Numbered from the stretch's first letter, positions 47,203 to 57,130 are shown. The stretch is DNA of 64,000 nt from Flavobacteriaceae bacterium (GCA_018657955.1 JABHWD010000011.1:1-64000), one strand, 5' to 3'. The notes: generated from the letters alone by a model not told the origin. A program made the numbers and translations.

Positions 47203-48504
47203 TTATTTCTTTCTCATATATATATCAATCTGCGCTCCACATAAGTCAAAATTTTCTCTAATTTTATTTTCAAGAAATCTTTTATAAGGGTCCTTTATAT
47301 ACTGAGGTAAATTACAAAAGAAAGCAAATTGTGGATGTGAAGTAGGAAGTTGTGTAATGTATTTTATCTTAACATACTTCCCCTTTATTGCTGGTGGTGG
47401 ATACTTAGCAATTATTGGTAATAAAATATCGTTTAATTCTCTAGTTTTAATTTTTTTAGACCTATTAGTATATACATCAACTGCAGATTCAATTGCCTTA
47501 TATATTCTTTGCTTATTTATTATTGAAACAAAAATTATTGGAACATCAACAAAAGGTTCAATTTCTTTTTTGATTTGAATCTCATAATTCTTTGTTGATT
47601 TATTATCTTTTTCAATTAAATCCCATTTATTAGCAATAATTACTATTCCTTTTTTATTTCTTTCACATAGCCAAAAAATATTTTTTACTTGTGAATCAAA
47701 TCCTCTGCTAACATCATAAATTAATAAACAGACATCAGAATATTCAATAGCCCTGACGCTACGCATTACAGAATAAAACTCAAGATTTTCTTTTACTTTT
47801 GATTTTCTTCTTATGCCAGCAGTATCAACTAAATTGAACTCAAATCCAAATCTCTTATATTTTGTATGAATTGAATCCCTTGTTGTGCCTGGTATATCTG
47901 TTACGATATTTCTGTTCTCTCCAATTAATGCATTAATAAATGAAGATTTTCCTGCGTTAGGTCTTCCAATAACAGCAAATTTTGGTAGATCATCTGAAAG
48001 GTCAATATCTTCTGAAAAATCCTTGACAACATCATCGAGTAAATCTCCTGTTCCAAATCCATTAATGCTTGCAATTGGGTAATATTTATCAATTCCTAAT
48101 TCATAAAACTCAGTAGCATCATTAATTCTAGCTGAACTATCGACCTTATTAACAACTAAATAAACAGGTTTGTTGTTTTTTCTAAGCATATTTGCTATAT
48201 CCATATCCATAGAAGTTATTCCAGACTCAACATCAACCATAAAAATGATTATATCAGCTTCATCTATTGCTAATTCAACTTGCTTGTCAATTTCTAATTC
48301 AAATATATCATCACTGCCAACAACATAGCCGCCAGTATCAATTAATGAAAATTCTTTTCCATTCCAATCTCCTTTTCCATAATTTCTGTCTCTAGTAACG
48401 CCACTAACTGAATCAACAATAGCTTCTCTTTGTTTTACAATTCTGTTAAACAAAGTTGACTTACCTACATTAGGCCTTCCCACTATGGCTATTATATTAC
48501 TCAT
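47203..48504 (-). CDS. der: Ribosome-assembly GTPase Der (EngA)
   Basis: A double-GTPase needed for 50S assembly. The first G domain has [14 protein letters not shown] (near residue 9), DTGGY and NKVD. The second has [15 protein letters not shown] (near residue 180), DTAGI and NKWD. The C-terminal KH-like domain reads [20 protein letters not shown] and ends [12 protein letters not shown]. At 433 aa it is full length. It reads away from a terminator hairpin (48551-48580) through a candidate -7 box 17 nt before the start. It converges on the MerR gene. Confidence 0.98.
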   Translation of the reverse strand: MSNIIAIVGRPNVGKSTLFNRIVKQREAIVDSVSGVTRDRNYGKGDWNGKEFSLIDTGGYVVGSDDIFELEIDKQVELAIDEADIIIFMVDVESGITSMDMDIANMLRKNNKPVYLVVNKVDSSARINDATEFYELGIDKYYPIASINGFGTGDLLDDVVKDFSEDIDLSDDLPKFAVIGRPNAGKSSFINALIGENRNIVTDIPGTTRDSIHTKYKRFGFEFNLVDTAGIRRKSKVKENLEFYSVMRSVRAIEYSDVCLLIYDVSRGFDSQVKNIFWLCERNKKGIVIIANKWDLIEKDNKSTKNYEIQIKKEIEPFVDVPIIFVSIINKQRIYKAIESAVDVYTNRSKKIKTRELNDILLPIIAKYPPPAIKGKYVKIKYITQLPTSHPQFAFFCNLPQYIKDPYKRFLENKIRENFDLCGAQIDIYMRKK

Positions 48505-48520
48505 AATATTAAAATGTGTG

Positions 48521-48528
48521 CAAATGTA
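48521..48528 (-). promoter_or_regulatory. Candidate -7 box for der
   Basis: On the minus strand TACATTTG matches TAnnTTTG, 17 nt before the der ATG and 23 nt after the terminator of the upstream gene. The -33 region overlaps the terminator T-tract, and no TTG is obvious there. Position supports it; sequence support is partial. Confidence 0.4.
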
Positions 48529-48550
48529 AGGGTAAAATTATATTAAAAAA

Positions 48551-48580
48551 AAAGAGCAGCTTAAAATTAAGCTGCTCTTT
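48551..48580 (-). terminator. Intrinsic terminator of the 48601-49350 gene
   Basis: A 14-bp perfect inverted repeat (AAAGAGCAGCTTAA at 48551-48564, TTAAGCTGCTCTTT at 48567-48580) followed, on the minus strand, by a long T-run continuing to about 48545. It lies 20 nt after the stop of the secreted unknown. The flanking T-run on the other side makes it potentially bidirectional. Confidence 0.88.
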
Positions 48581-48600
48581 TTCAATAGAATAATTTTAGA

Positions 48601-49350
48601 CTATTCTTGAATTGGTACTGGTGGTGAACTTAGTTCAGGTAGCCATCTCCATATTTCAGAGTAATTTCCCCAAGCATTAAGACTCTCATTGAAAGCTTTT
48701 TGGTCAGTCTTAAAAGATTCTTCACCAAATAATTCCTTATAAGCTTCAATTACCTTAGGCCATGTTTCATTTTCATTATCAATTCCAGACATATCTTTAC
48801 TGCCATAACCTACAATTACATGACCATTAGGTCCGCCCAATGATCCAGACCAAACATTTAAACTTATATTGCCAACTTTTTCTGCAGCCTGTGCAACTCT
48901 TCTTCTAAATTGCCAAAAATCTGGGCCACCATTCCTCTTTACATTATAGTGCAAAACTTTAGAAATTCTATTTGATCCAGCCACAGCATCATCGAAACTT
49001 GCATTTGTTGCATATTGCATATATTCTGTTCCCCCAACATTTAATATTAAAGGTGAAACATTTTCAATCCAGTAATCATATCCTGCATTATCCCATGAAT
49101 CAAGCTGAGCTAAAGATTCACCAAATCCTACTCTAACTAAATAATTAGCTCTTTCTCCAGCTACAATTTCATAAGTGTATATTAATCGTCCGCTTTCAAG
49201 AGTATTGAATGTTTTTGTCTTCTCAGCTATTGCTTCTCTTGCTTGTTTTGTGTTTGATGGATCTACTTTATAAGCAGACATCCAAATTTGTTGACCAGCG
49301 GCATTAAAAGTAAATGCAACTAGACATAACAATAAAATTGTTTTTTTCAT
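48601..49350 (-). CDS. Secreted protein of unknown function, possible two-repeat alpha/beta fold
   Basis: A 249-aa exported protein with a signal peptide ending near residue 20 (FTFNAAGQ). I do not recognise its family. The two halves share a loose pattern of a short beta segment, helix and WxxxxYxxW-like end (SWDNAGYDYW near residue 90 and AWGNYSEIWRW near the end). This suggests a duplicated ferredoxin-like or dimeric alpha/beta-barrel domain, though similarity is weak. No catalytic motif stands out. It is a single-gene unit with its own terminator, between era and der. A role in the envelope or outside the cell follows only from the signal peptide. Confidence 0.7.
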   Translation of the reverse strand: MKKTILLLCLVAFTFNAAGQQIWMSAYKVDPSNTKQAREAIAEKTKTFNTLESGRLIYTYEIVAGERANYLVRVGFGESLAQLDSWDNAGYDYWIENVSPLILNVGGTEYMQYATNASFDDAVAGSNRISKVLHYNVKRNGGPDFWQFRRRVAQAAEKVGNISLNVWSGSLGGPNGHVIVGYGSKDMSGIDNENETWPKVIEAYKELFGEESFKTDQKAFNESLNAWGNYSEIWRWLPELSSPPVPIQE

Positions 49351-49470
49351 TTTTCTTGTTTTTAATTAAATTAATGTGATTATAAAAACTATTAGTTAAT
49401 AGTTCATGATCAATATACAAATTTTATAATTTCTGTGATTTATTAAAACAAGATATTAATATGGCTAATA

Positions 49471-50346
49471 TTATTTGTATCCAAATCTCTTAAGTTGATT
49501 TTTATTATTTCTCCAATTCTTATTAACCTTTACAAATAATTCTATATGAATTTGTTTGCCAAAAAAAGTTTCTAAATCTTTTCTTGATTTGATTCCTACT
49601 TTCTTTAATGCACTCCCTTTATGACCAATTATTATTCCTTTCTGACTATCTCTCTCAACCATTATTACTGATCTAATTCTTATAATTTTTTCATCTTCTT
49701 TGAATTCTTCAGTTAATATTTCAACAGAATAAGGTATTTCTTTATTATAATTTAACAGGATTTTCTCACGAACTATTTCATTTACAAAAAACCTCTCTGG
49801 TTTATCAGTAAGTTGATCTTTAGGAAAATACGGTGGGCATTCTGGTAATAATTCAATTAATCTTTGAAGAAGACTATCAACTTGAAATTTTTTAAGAGCT
49901 GAAATTGGAAATATTTCTGCATTTGGAAGTTTTGTTTTCCATTCGTCAACCTGATTCTCTAATTCTTCTTGATTAGATAGATCAATTTTATTAATTAATA
50001 ATATTACAGGGATAGATGAAAATTTTATTTTATTAAATAAATTTTCATCCTTTAAGCTTAATTCTCCAATCTCTATCATATATATTATAATATCTGCGTC
50101 ATTAATAGCAGTTTTAACAAAATCCATCATCGAAGATTGAAGTTCATAAGAGGGTTTAATTACACCAGGAGTATCTGATAAAACTAATTGAAAATCCTCT
50201 CCATTGACGATTCCTAAAATTCTATGCCTTGTAGTTTGAGCCTTTGAAGTAATAATTGAAAGTTTTTCTCCTACCAAAGAATTCATCAATGTTGATTTAC
50301 CAACATTTGGATTACCTATAATATTTACAAATCCAGCTTTATGCAT
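49471..50346 (-). CDS. era: GTPase Era
   Basis: A 16S rRNA-binding GTPase that checks 30S maturation. The G domain shows G1 [21 protein letters not shown]2-like QTTRHRILGI, G3 DTPGV and G4 NKID. The C-terminal type II KH domain contains GIIIGHKGSALKKVGI, which binds the 3' end of 16S rRNA. At 291 aa it is complete. A TACTTTTG box lies only 6 nt before its ATG, so the transcript may be leaderless or nearly so. It reads divergently from the sulfotransferase-like gene. Confidence 0.98.
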   Translation of the reverse strand: MHKAGFVNIIGNPNVGKSTLMNSLVGEKLSIITSKAQTTRHRILGIVNGEDFQLVLSDTPGVIKPSYELQSSMMDFVKTAINDADIIIYMIEIGELSLKDENLFNKIKFSSIPVILLINKIDLSNQEELENQVDEWKTKLPNAEIFPISALKKFQVDSLLQRLIELLPECPPYFPKDQLTDKPERFFVNEIVREKILLNYNKEIPYSVEILTEEFKEDEKIIRIRSVIMVERDSQKGIIIGHKGSALKKVGIKSRKDLETFFGKQIHIELFVKVNKNWRNNKNQLKRFGYK

Positions 50347-50351
50347 GAGGT

Positions 50352-50359
50352 CAAAAGTA
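50352..50359 (-). promoter_or_regulatory. Candidate -7 box immediately upstream of era
   Basis: On the minus strand TACTTTTG fits TAnnTTTG and ends 6 nt before the era ATG. If functional the transcript would begin at or near the start codon. No clear -33 TTG was found. Confidence 0.35.
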
Positions 50360-50478
50360 TTAATTATCTTTTTAATGATGATTAATATTAGAAAAAAGAG
50401 AGTTTTTCAATTGTTGGTTTTTATAAATTTTAACTAAGCAAAAAATAAATGTATATTGTATATGAAAATAAATAAAAA

Positions 50479-52028
50479 ATGTATACTAAAATATCTTTAA
50501 TTAAACGAACAGTTTTCTCTTTGCTTTGTTTTCGTTTTTTCTAACTGGCTGTAATAAATCAGGGTTAGATTATACAATTGAAACTGTTTTAAACCCAAAT
50601 AAAATTTCACCTCTTACGGCAATCTTAAATATAACATCTGATATACCTTGCAAAGCTACAGTAAAAGTCTTAGGAGATATTTCTGTAGAACAATCTTTTG
50701 AAGAGTCAAGTACAAATTTAAATGTTCCTGTTTTAGGGCTCTATCCTAATAAACTTAACCAAGTTGAAATAACTCTAGATTATGAGGGTGGGCAAAAAAT
50801 AGATGTAATTGAAATTCAGACTTCAGAAATTCCAAATTATTTTCCAGATATTGAGGTAAATAAATTAGAAAAAGATAAAATGGAATCAGGTATGCATGCT
50901 TTGGATATTCATTTTGCAAATTTCGGTAAATTTCGTTCTGCTCCAATAATTTTTGATGATAATGGTAATATAAGATGGTATTTAGATTTAAGTTTTCATG
51001 GAGCTATGGTTGGACCATTTCAAAAAATTAAAAATGGAAATATTTTAGTTTCAGGAAGAAGAACTATTTATGAATTTGATATGATGGGAAAACTGCTTGT
51101 AATGATGAAAATCGATAACAACTATGGCATTCATCATGACATCCTCGAATTACCTAATGAAGATTTATTGCTTTGTGTTGGCAAAAGAGATGCTTATATG
51201 GAAAAGGATGGCAAAAGTGTTTTATCTGACAATGATTTCATAATACATTTCGACAGAAAAAAATCTAAAATTTTAAAAGAATGGGACTTAGCAAAACATT
51301 TAGATGTTAACAGAGATGATTTGAATTTCTTTCGAGACGGAGATTGGTTCCATATGAATGCCTTAGAATTTGATAAGAGAGATAGTACCATTATTGTTTC
51401 TGGAAGAAACCAAGGATTGGTGAAAATAACTTGGGATGATAAATTGAAATGGATTATGTCTCCAAAACAAAATTGGGGGAAGTCAGGTAGAAAAGGAAAA
51501 GGATATGATACAAAGCCTTATTTACTTACCGCTCTCAATAAAGAAGGCAAGCCTTATAACAAAGATGTCCAAAATGGTATAAAAAGTGCTGATGATTTTG
51601 ATTTTCCTTGGGGACCACATGCACCTTCCTTGCTACCTAATGGGAATATTATTGTATTTGATAATGGTCCTTTTAGAAATTATAACAATGAGAATAATTA
51701 TTCGAGAGCAGTAGAATATGAAGTAAATGAAATTGATAAAACTTTTAAGCAAGTTTGGGAATATGGGAAAAGCAGAGGAGTTGAATTATTCTCTACTATT
51801 GTAAGTGATGTGGATTTTCTTCCAACTACAAAAAATATATTAATGACTTCTGGTTTTATAAGCCCTAAAAACGTACACAAAGCAAAAATTGTTGAAATTT
51901 CTCCAAAAGATAATAAAGAAGTTTTTGAAGCAACTATTTTTCTTAAAAATACAAATAGAGGAAATAAACCTGGTTGGGGGCAAACAGATGTTTTATATAG
52001 GTCCGAAAGAATGGAATTAAAAAATTAG
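50479..52028 (+). CDS. Arylsulfotransferase-like lipoprotein with apparent frameshift in the signal peptide
   Basis: An ASST-like beta-propeller protein (sulfate transfer between aryl groups in characterised members). The main frame (50526 on) has only a TTG start and begins inside the lipobox (FFLTGC). The missing signal peptide is in another frame from ATG 50479: MYTKISLIKRTVFSLLCFRF, then a stop at 50542. One extra T in the T6 run (50535-50540) joins them into a 25-residue lipoprotein signal ending LTGC. The body has an N-terminal beta domain (NKISPLTAILNITSDIPCKA), IHHDILELPNEDLLL with candidate catalytic histidines near residue 202 of the main frame, and WGPHAPSLLPNGNII near 365. The one-base difference could be a sequencing error, phase variation, or a disabling mutation. 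Confidence 0.75.
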
Positions 52029-52039
52029 TAAAACAATTA

Positions 52040-52972
52040 TTATTTATTTTCAATTATCTCTACTCCCCGATCATTTATTTTTGAAACGTATGTTGAAAAT
52101 TCTAATCCAGATCCTGAATAAACTCTATTAATAGATTGTTCTACATGCTTTGCTCGATCAATTCCCTGACTCAGGGCAAAAATTGATGGACCTGAACCAG
52201 AAATGGAACAACCTAATGCTCCGTTAGACAAACACTCTGATTTAATTTCTTGAAATTTTGGAATAAGCTTACTTCGATGCTTTTCAATTAAATGGTCGTT
52301 AAGTGATGATTTAATTAAATCATAATCGCTTGTGTGAAGACCGTGTATAAGACTACCAAAATTTGCCAATTGTTTCGTAGCATCTTCTAAACTAACATCC
52401 TTTGGTAAAATACTTCTTGAATAAGAAGTTTTTACTTCAATTTTAGGATGTACAACTGTACAATATAGATCATTTGGAGATGGTATTTTTATTATTTCAA
52501 GAGGAGAAATACTTTTCACTAAAACAAAACCTCCCAATAATGCAGGAGCAATATTATCTGGATGCTCAAACATACCATCTTCCTGCATATCTTTCATTGC
52601 AAACTTTATAAGATCACCCATAGTAAATGGGTCTCCCATTAATTTATTTATAGCATATACACTTCCTGCTGCACTAGCTCCGCTGCTGCCTATTCCACTT
52701 CCTGGTTTTATTTTTTTTATAATCTCTATTTCAAAACCGCAATCTGGATTTAATTTTTCTATTAATTTTGATGCAGAAACTGTTGCGGCGTTTTTTTTAA
52801 TATCCATAGGAAGATCAAAACCGGAAACATTATTAATTGTTAATCCCTTCTGGAGTGTTTTCCTAACAATCATCTCATCACCAATAGATTCCAACGGAAA
52901 TCCAAGAACATCAAAACCACAAGCAACATTAGATACCGTTGCAGGAGAAAAAATTCTTATCTCATTTATCAT
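52040..52972 (-). CDS. thrB: Homoserine kinase
   Basis: A GHMP-family kinase that phosphorylates L-homoserine for threonine synthesis. The ATP-binding glycine loop is KPGSGIGSSGASAA (residues 89-102), the N-terminal IFSPATVSNVACGFDVLGFP is characteristic, and the third GHMP motif is GCSISGSGPSIFALS. At 310 aa it is complete. The usual neighbours thrA and thrC are not here; thrB stands alone in this window, converging on the sulfotransferase-like gene with 11 nt between stop codons. Confidence 0.95.
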   Translation of the reverse strand: MINEIRIFSPATVSNVACGFDVLGFPLESIGDEMIVRKTLQKGLTINNVSGFDLPMDIKKNAATVSASKLIEKLNPDCGFEIEIIKKIKPGSGIGSSGASAAGSVYAINKLMGDPFTMGDLIKFAMKDMQEDGMFEHPDNIAPALLGGFVLVKSISPLEIIKIPSPNDLYCTVVHPKIEVKTSYSRSILPKDVSLEDATKQLANFGSLIHGLHTSDYDLIKSSLNDHLIEKHRSKLIPKFQEIKSECLSNGALGCSISGSGPSIFALSQGIDRAKHVEQSINRVYSGSGLEFSTYVSKINDRGVEIIENK

Positions 52973-52996
52973 ATACTACGATGATTTAATTTATAA

Positions 52997-53004
52997 CAAA
53001 TTTA
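52997..53004 (-). promoter_or_regulatory. Candidate -7 box for thrB
   Basis: On the minus strand TAAATTTG fits TAnnTTTG, 25 nt before the thrB ATG. No clear TTG element is seen at 17-23 nt. Confidence 0.35.
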
Positions 53005-53075
53005 ACTTATAATTCTTTAAATATTATAAAGTAATCTGTAAATTGGGATCATATTAATTATTAAAATAAACCAAA

Positions 53076-53828
53076 ATGAAAATGCTTAATAGACTATTTA
53101 TTTTAGTCACCTTAATTTGTTCTTATACAATAAATGCACAAACAGTAGATGAGATAATTGATAATTATTTTGAGAATACTGGAGGAGTAGAAAATTGGGA
53201 GAAAATAGAAGGCGTTAAAATGAGTGCAAAAGTTAACCAAGGTGGAATGGAAATTCCTATTGAAATCGTACAGTTAAAGAGTGGAAAAATGATGACAACT
53301 ATAAACTTTCAAGGACAGAGTATAAAACAGGGAGTCTTTGATGGAGAAGTACTATGGAGCTCAAATTTCATGACTCAGAAAGCTGAAAAAAGTGATGAAG
53401 AATCAACAAATATGGTTAAAAATGAAATGAATCAATTTCCAGATCCATTTCTAAACTATAAAGAAAAAGGATTTACAGCCGAATTAGTAGGGACTGAGAA
53501 TGTGGATGGTTCTGAAGCATTCAAGATTAAACTTACAACAACACCAAATATTATAGAAGGCAAAGAAGTGCCAAGCATTACATATTATTTCTTTGATAAT
53601 GAAAATTTTGTACCTATTCAAGTACATGAAGAAATAACAGTTGGTCCTGGTAAAGGAATGGTCTCTGAAATTAAATTGAGTGATTATCAAGAAGCTGGTA
53701 ATGTATATATGCCTTTTTCAATGACTCAAGGAGTAAAAGGTCAACCAGGTTCTCCAATTACAATGGATAGCATTGAAATCAATCCAACCGTTGATGATAG
53801 TGAATTTGCTTTTCCTGAAGAGAACTAG
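53076..53828 (+). CDS. Exported LolA-like outer-membrane lipoprotein-sorting family protein
   Basis: A 250-aa exported protein with a signal peptide ending near residue 21 (SYTINAQ). The sequence (TVDEIIDNYFENTGGVENWE, VKMSAKVNQGGMEIPIEIVQ) is typical of the beta-rich LolA/LppX-like 'outer membrane lipoprotein-sorting' family in Bacteroidota, which bind lipids or lipoprotein acyl chains. No enzyme motif is present. It lies 33 nt before the BNR-repeat gene on the same strand, so the two are probably co-transcribed. The specific ligand is unknown. Confidence 0.7.
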   Translation: MKMLNRLFILVTLICSYTINAQTVDEIIDNYFENTGGVENWEKIEGVKMSAKVNQGGMEIPIEIVQLKSGKMMTTINFQGQSIKQGVFDGEVLWSSNFMTQKAEKSDEESTNMVKNEMNQFPDPFLNYKEKGFTAELVGTENVDGSEAFKIKLTTTPNIIEGKEVPSITYYFFDNENFVPIQVHEEITVGPGKGMVSEIKLSDYQEAGNVYMPFSMTQGVKGQPGSPITMDSIEINPTVDDSEFAFPEEN

Positions 53829-53861
53829 TTAAACAAACTTTCTTAATTTATATAATACGCT

Positions 53862-56800
53862 ATGAAAAAAATACTTTTTATTTTCACTGTTCTTCTATTG
53901 ACCCAAAATACATCTCTAAGTCAGTCTAATATTAAATTAGAAAATTACTTTGGTGATCTACGAGCTAGACATATAGGTCCAGCTGTTATGAGTGGTAGAA
54001 TCAATGATATGGAAAATCATCCTACGGATGCAAAAATTATCTATGCTGGAGCTGCAGGGGGTGGAGTTTGGAAGTCAAACGATGCTGGAACAACATTTAA
54101 CCCAATTTTTGATGAATATTGTCAATCTATTGGAGCTATTGAAATCGACCCTAATGATCCTGATAATACAATATATGTTGGAACAGGAGAAACATGGCCT
54201 AGAAATAGTGTTTCAGTTGGAGATGGCCTATATAAATCAAATGATGGAGGAAACAATTGGGAAAAAATTGGATTTGAGAAATCTGAAAGAATTGCAAATA
54301 TTATTGTTAATCCAACTAATTCAAAAGAAATTATTGTTGGTGTATTAGGTGCTCTTTGGTCTGACAGTGAAGAGAGGGGCGTATTTAAAACAACTGATGG
54401 TGGGGTTACTTGGAAGAAAATTTTATATGTTAATCAATCAACAGGCTGTGCTGATTTAGCAATTAATCCTAAAGATCCAAACATAATTTATGCCTCTATG
54501 TGGGAATTTAGAAGGACAGGCTGGTCATTTAATTCTGGAGGCAATAATAGTGCGTTATACAAATCAATAGATGGAGGAGAGAATTGGGAAAAAATACATA
54601 ATGGATTCCCTGAAGGAAAACTAGGTAGACTAGCAATTGCAGTAGCTAATTCAAATCCAGAGGTAGTATACACTGTTATTGAAGCAGAAAAAGACGAAAA
54701 GAAAGGGCTTTATAAAAGTACTGATGCTGGTAATAGCTGGGAACAAATGAATAATGATTTTGGAATCACTGTAAGGCCTTTTTATTTCTCTAGAATAGCA
54801 GTAGATCCTAAAGATGAAAATATAATAATTAAAGGAGGATTATCCGGATCTATTTCTAAAGATGGTGGCAAGACTTTTAAAGATTTAGGATTTATGCATA
54901 GTGATATTCATGATGTAATTTTTGATATAAACAATTCTGATGTATTATATGTAGGAACAGATGGAGGTGTATATAGGTCTTGGAATAAAGGAACTACAAT
55001 GGAAATTGTTGAAAATCTCCCTCTATCACAATTTTATCATATTAGTGTCGACAATGACACTCCTTATAATGTTTATGGCGGACTTCAAGATAATGGCTCT
55101 TGGTATGGGCCCTCATTTGCTCCTGGAGGGATAACTGCTAAAGAGTGGAATCCAGTAGGGCAAGGAGATGGATTCAGGGTACTGAGACATCCAACAAAAA
55201 ATATTATTTATTCAGAGATGCAAGGAGCTGAAAATGTTTGGAGATATGATGTTGACAATAATTTAGTAAAAACTATACAGCCACTTGCTGTAAGTGGTTA
55301 TGAAGATTATAGATTTAATTGGAATGCACCAATAGCAACTAGTTCTAATAAGCATGATAGGTTTTATATTGGGAGTCAATATTTACATAAATCAGAAGAT
55401 ATGGGAGATAGCTGGAAAATAATATCTCCAGATTTAACAACAAATGATCCAAAAAAACAAAATCAAGAAAATTCTGGTGGTTTGTCAATGGATAATTCAG
55501 GAGCTGAAAACCACACAACAATTTTTACTATTGCAGAATCTCCTTTAGATGAAAATACTATATGGGTTGGAACAGATGATGGGAATATTCAAGTAACTAC
55601 AGATGGAGGAAAAATATGGATTAATACAGTTTCTAACATTGTAGGGGTGCCTGAAAACACTTGGGTATATCATATTGAAGCAAGTTCACATGATTCTAAA
55701 ACTGCATATGCTGTTTTTGATGGGCATACATCAGGAGATATGGCTGCATATGCTTATAAAACAACTGATCTTGGTAAAACATGGAAAAATATAATACCTG
55801 CTAATGATGTTAATGGATTTGCAAGAAATATTCAAGAGGATTATGTTAATCCTAATTTACTTTTTTTAGGAACTGAATTTGGTTTATATATAACTGTTAA
55901 TGGCGGTAATTCTTGGGCAAAATTTAGTAAAAATATGCCATCAGTAGCAGTGCATTTTATTGATATGCACAAAGAGACAAATGATCTTGTAATGGGTACT
56001 CATGGAAGAGGAGTAATTATAATTGATGATATATCACCTCTTAGAGAAATAAAATCTGAAACACTATCTAGTAAGTTGCATTTTTTCAGTGAAGACTCTT
56101 ACATTATGAATGATTACAGTGGATTTTCAGATAATTTTGGAAGGGAAACACAATTTGTAGGAGAAAATCCTTCTTTTGATTGCCAAATAAAATATCTACT
56201 TCCAAAAAGACATACATTTGGAAAAATGACATTTGAGATTCAGGACATGAATGGTAATTTACTTTCTAAACTAGGTGCGGGAAAATCAAAAGGAATAAAT
56301 ATCGTAAACTGGAATTATACAATTAAGCAGCCAAAAATTGCAAAAGGGAAAACATTTAGTTTTGGAGGGTTTACTTCCCCAAGAGTTGCAGCTGGAACTT
56401 ATAAAGCAGTAATTAAAAAAGGTAGAGACACTTATGAAAAAGAATTTGATGTAGTTTATGATCAAAATACTGGCCTAAATTCTGATGAAAGAGAAATGCA
56501 ACATGAGGTAGTTATGAAAATGTATAATATGGTTCAAGATTTAGCATATTTAGTGTATAAATTAGATGCTATTCTAGTAGATGAAAAAACTAGTAAGAAA
56601 ACTGCTTCCAAATTAAATGAATTAAAAGAGACCCTTGTAATAACTACAGGAGATAACTATGTAGGAATGGCCAAAAGACAACTTAGAGAGAAAATGGCTG
56701 ACTTATATAGTAAAATTGCATCAAGTTATGATAAACCTTCAGAAAATGAACTGAATAATTTAAGTTTAATTGAAGATGAATTTAATAGAGCTAAAATCAA

Positions 56801-56876
56801 ATTCAGTAAGCTCAAAAAGAAAGTTAAAATAGGGGATTTAAGTCTAAAATCCTTTGATGAATTTATAAGTGAATAA
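53862..56876 (+). CDS. BNR/VPS10-sortilin-like repeat protein, exported
   Basis: A large (1004 aa) exported protein with a signal peptide to about residue 20 (NTSLSQ). The first 700 residues consist of sortilin-type beta-propeller blades with repeated Asp-box-like motifs (SNDAGTTF, SNDGGNNWEKIG, TTDGGVTWKK, SIDGGENWEK, STDAGNSWEQM, TTDLGKTWKN). A C-terminal region (about 780-1000) has an Ig-like part (SFGGFTSPRVAAGTYKAVIK) and a charged helical tail. I see no type IX C-terminal sorting domain. Similar proteins are annotated as WD40/YVTN/BNR-repeat or 'glycosyl hydrolase' proteins, often without proven activity. It follows the LolA-like gene. Confidence 0.82.
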   Translation: MKKILFIFTVLLLTQNTSLSQSNIKLENYFGDLRARHIGPAVMSGRINDMENHPTDAKIIYAGAAGGGVWKSNDAGTTFNPIFDEYCQSIGAIEIDPNDPDNTIYVGTGETWPRNSVSVGDGLYKSNDGGNNWEKIGFEKSERIANIIVNPTNSKEIIVGVLGALWSDSEERGVFKTTDGGVTWKKILYVNQSTGCADLAINPKDPNIIYASMWEFRRTGWSFNSGGNNSALYKSIDGGENWEKIHNGFPEGKLGRLAIAVANSNPEVVYTVIEAEKDEKKGLYKSTDAGNSWEQMNNDFGITVRPFYFSRIAVDPKDENIIIKGGLSGSISKDGGKTFKDLGFMHSDIHDVIFDINNSDVLYVGTDGGVYRSWNKGTTMEIVENLPLSQFYHISVDNDTPYNVYGGLQDNGSWYGPSFAPGGITAKEWNPVGQGDGFRVLRHPTKNIIYSEMQGAENVWRYDVDNNLVKTIQPLAVSGYEDYRFNWNAPIATSSNKHDRFYIGSQYLHKSEDMGDSWKIISPDLTTNDPKKQNQENSGGLSMDNSGAENHTTIFTIAESPLDENTIWVGTDDGNIQVTTDGGKIWINTVSNIVGVPENTWVYHIEASSHDSKTAYAVFDGHTSGDMAAYAYKTTDLGKTWKNIIPANDVNGFARNIQEDYVNPNLLFLGTEFGLYITVNGGNSWAKFSKNMPSVAVHFIDMHKETNDLVMGTHGRGVIIIDDISPLREIKSETLSSKLHFFSEDSYIMNDYSGFSDNFGRETQFVGENPSFDCQIKYLLPKRHTFGKMTFEIQDMNGNLLSKLGAGKSKGINIVNWNYTIKQPKIAKGKTFSFGGFTSPRVAAGTYKAVIKKGRDTYEKEFDVVYDQNTGLNSDEREMQHEVVMKMYNMVQDLAYLVYKLDAILVDEKTSKKTASKLNELKETLVITTGDNYVGMAKRQLREKMADLYSKIASSYDKPSENELNNLSLIEDEFNRAKIKFSKLKKKVKIGDLSLKSFDEFISE

Positions 56877-56912
56877 TTAGTATATAAATATATTGAGCTT
56901 ACTGTAAAAAAA

Positions 56913-56936
56913 AGAGCAACCATTTCTGATTGCTCT
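56913..56936 (-). terminator. Intrinsic terminator of the initiator tRNA gene
   Basis: The inverted repeat AGAGCAA (56913-56919) with TTGCTCT (56930-56936), 10-nt loop, is followed on the minus strand by a run of T (to about 56906). It lies 5 nt downstream of the tRNA 3' end. On the plus strand only a short T-run follows, so it mainly serves the tRNA. Confidence 0.8.
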
Positions 56937-56941
56937 TGTAG

Positions 56942-57014
<73 letters not shown>

Positions 57015-57080
57015 ATGTGAGCCTACAAATATACAATCCTTTTTAGTTTCTACAATAGTTTTATAATTTAATGAATAAAA

Positions 57081-57108
57081 AAAAGCGTCTATATATATAG
57101 ACGCTTTT
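57081..57108 (-). terminator. Terminator of the gldKLMN operon
   Basis: A 28-nt perfect palindrome with AAAAGCGTCT on one arm and AGACGCTTTT on the other, and a central ATAT repeat. It ends 22 nt after the gldN stop. On the minus strand it runs into T-rich sequence (57076-57084). The symmetric T/A flanks would let it also stop transcription from the other side. Confidence 0.85.
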
Positions 57109-57130
57109 ATAATAATTGAGTTTTGGAGAA

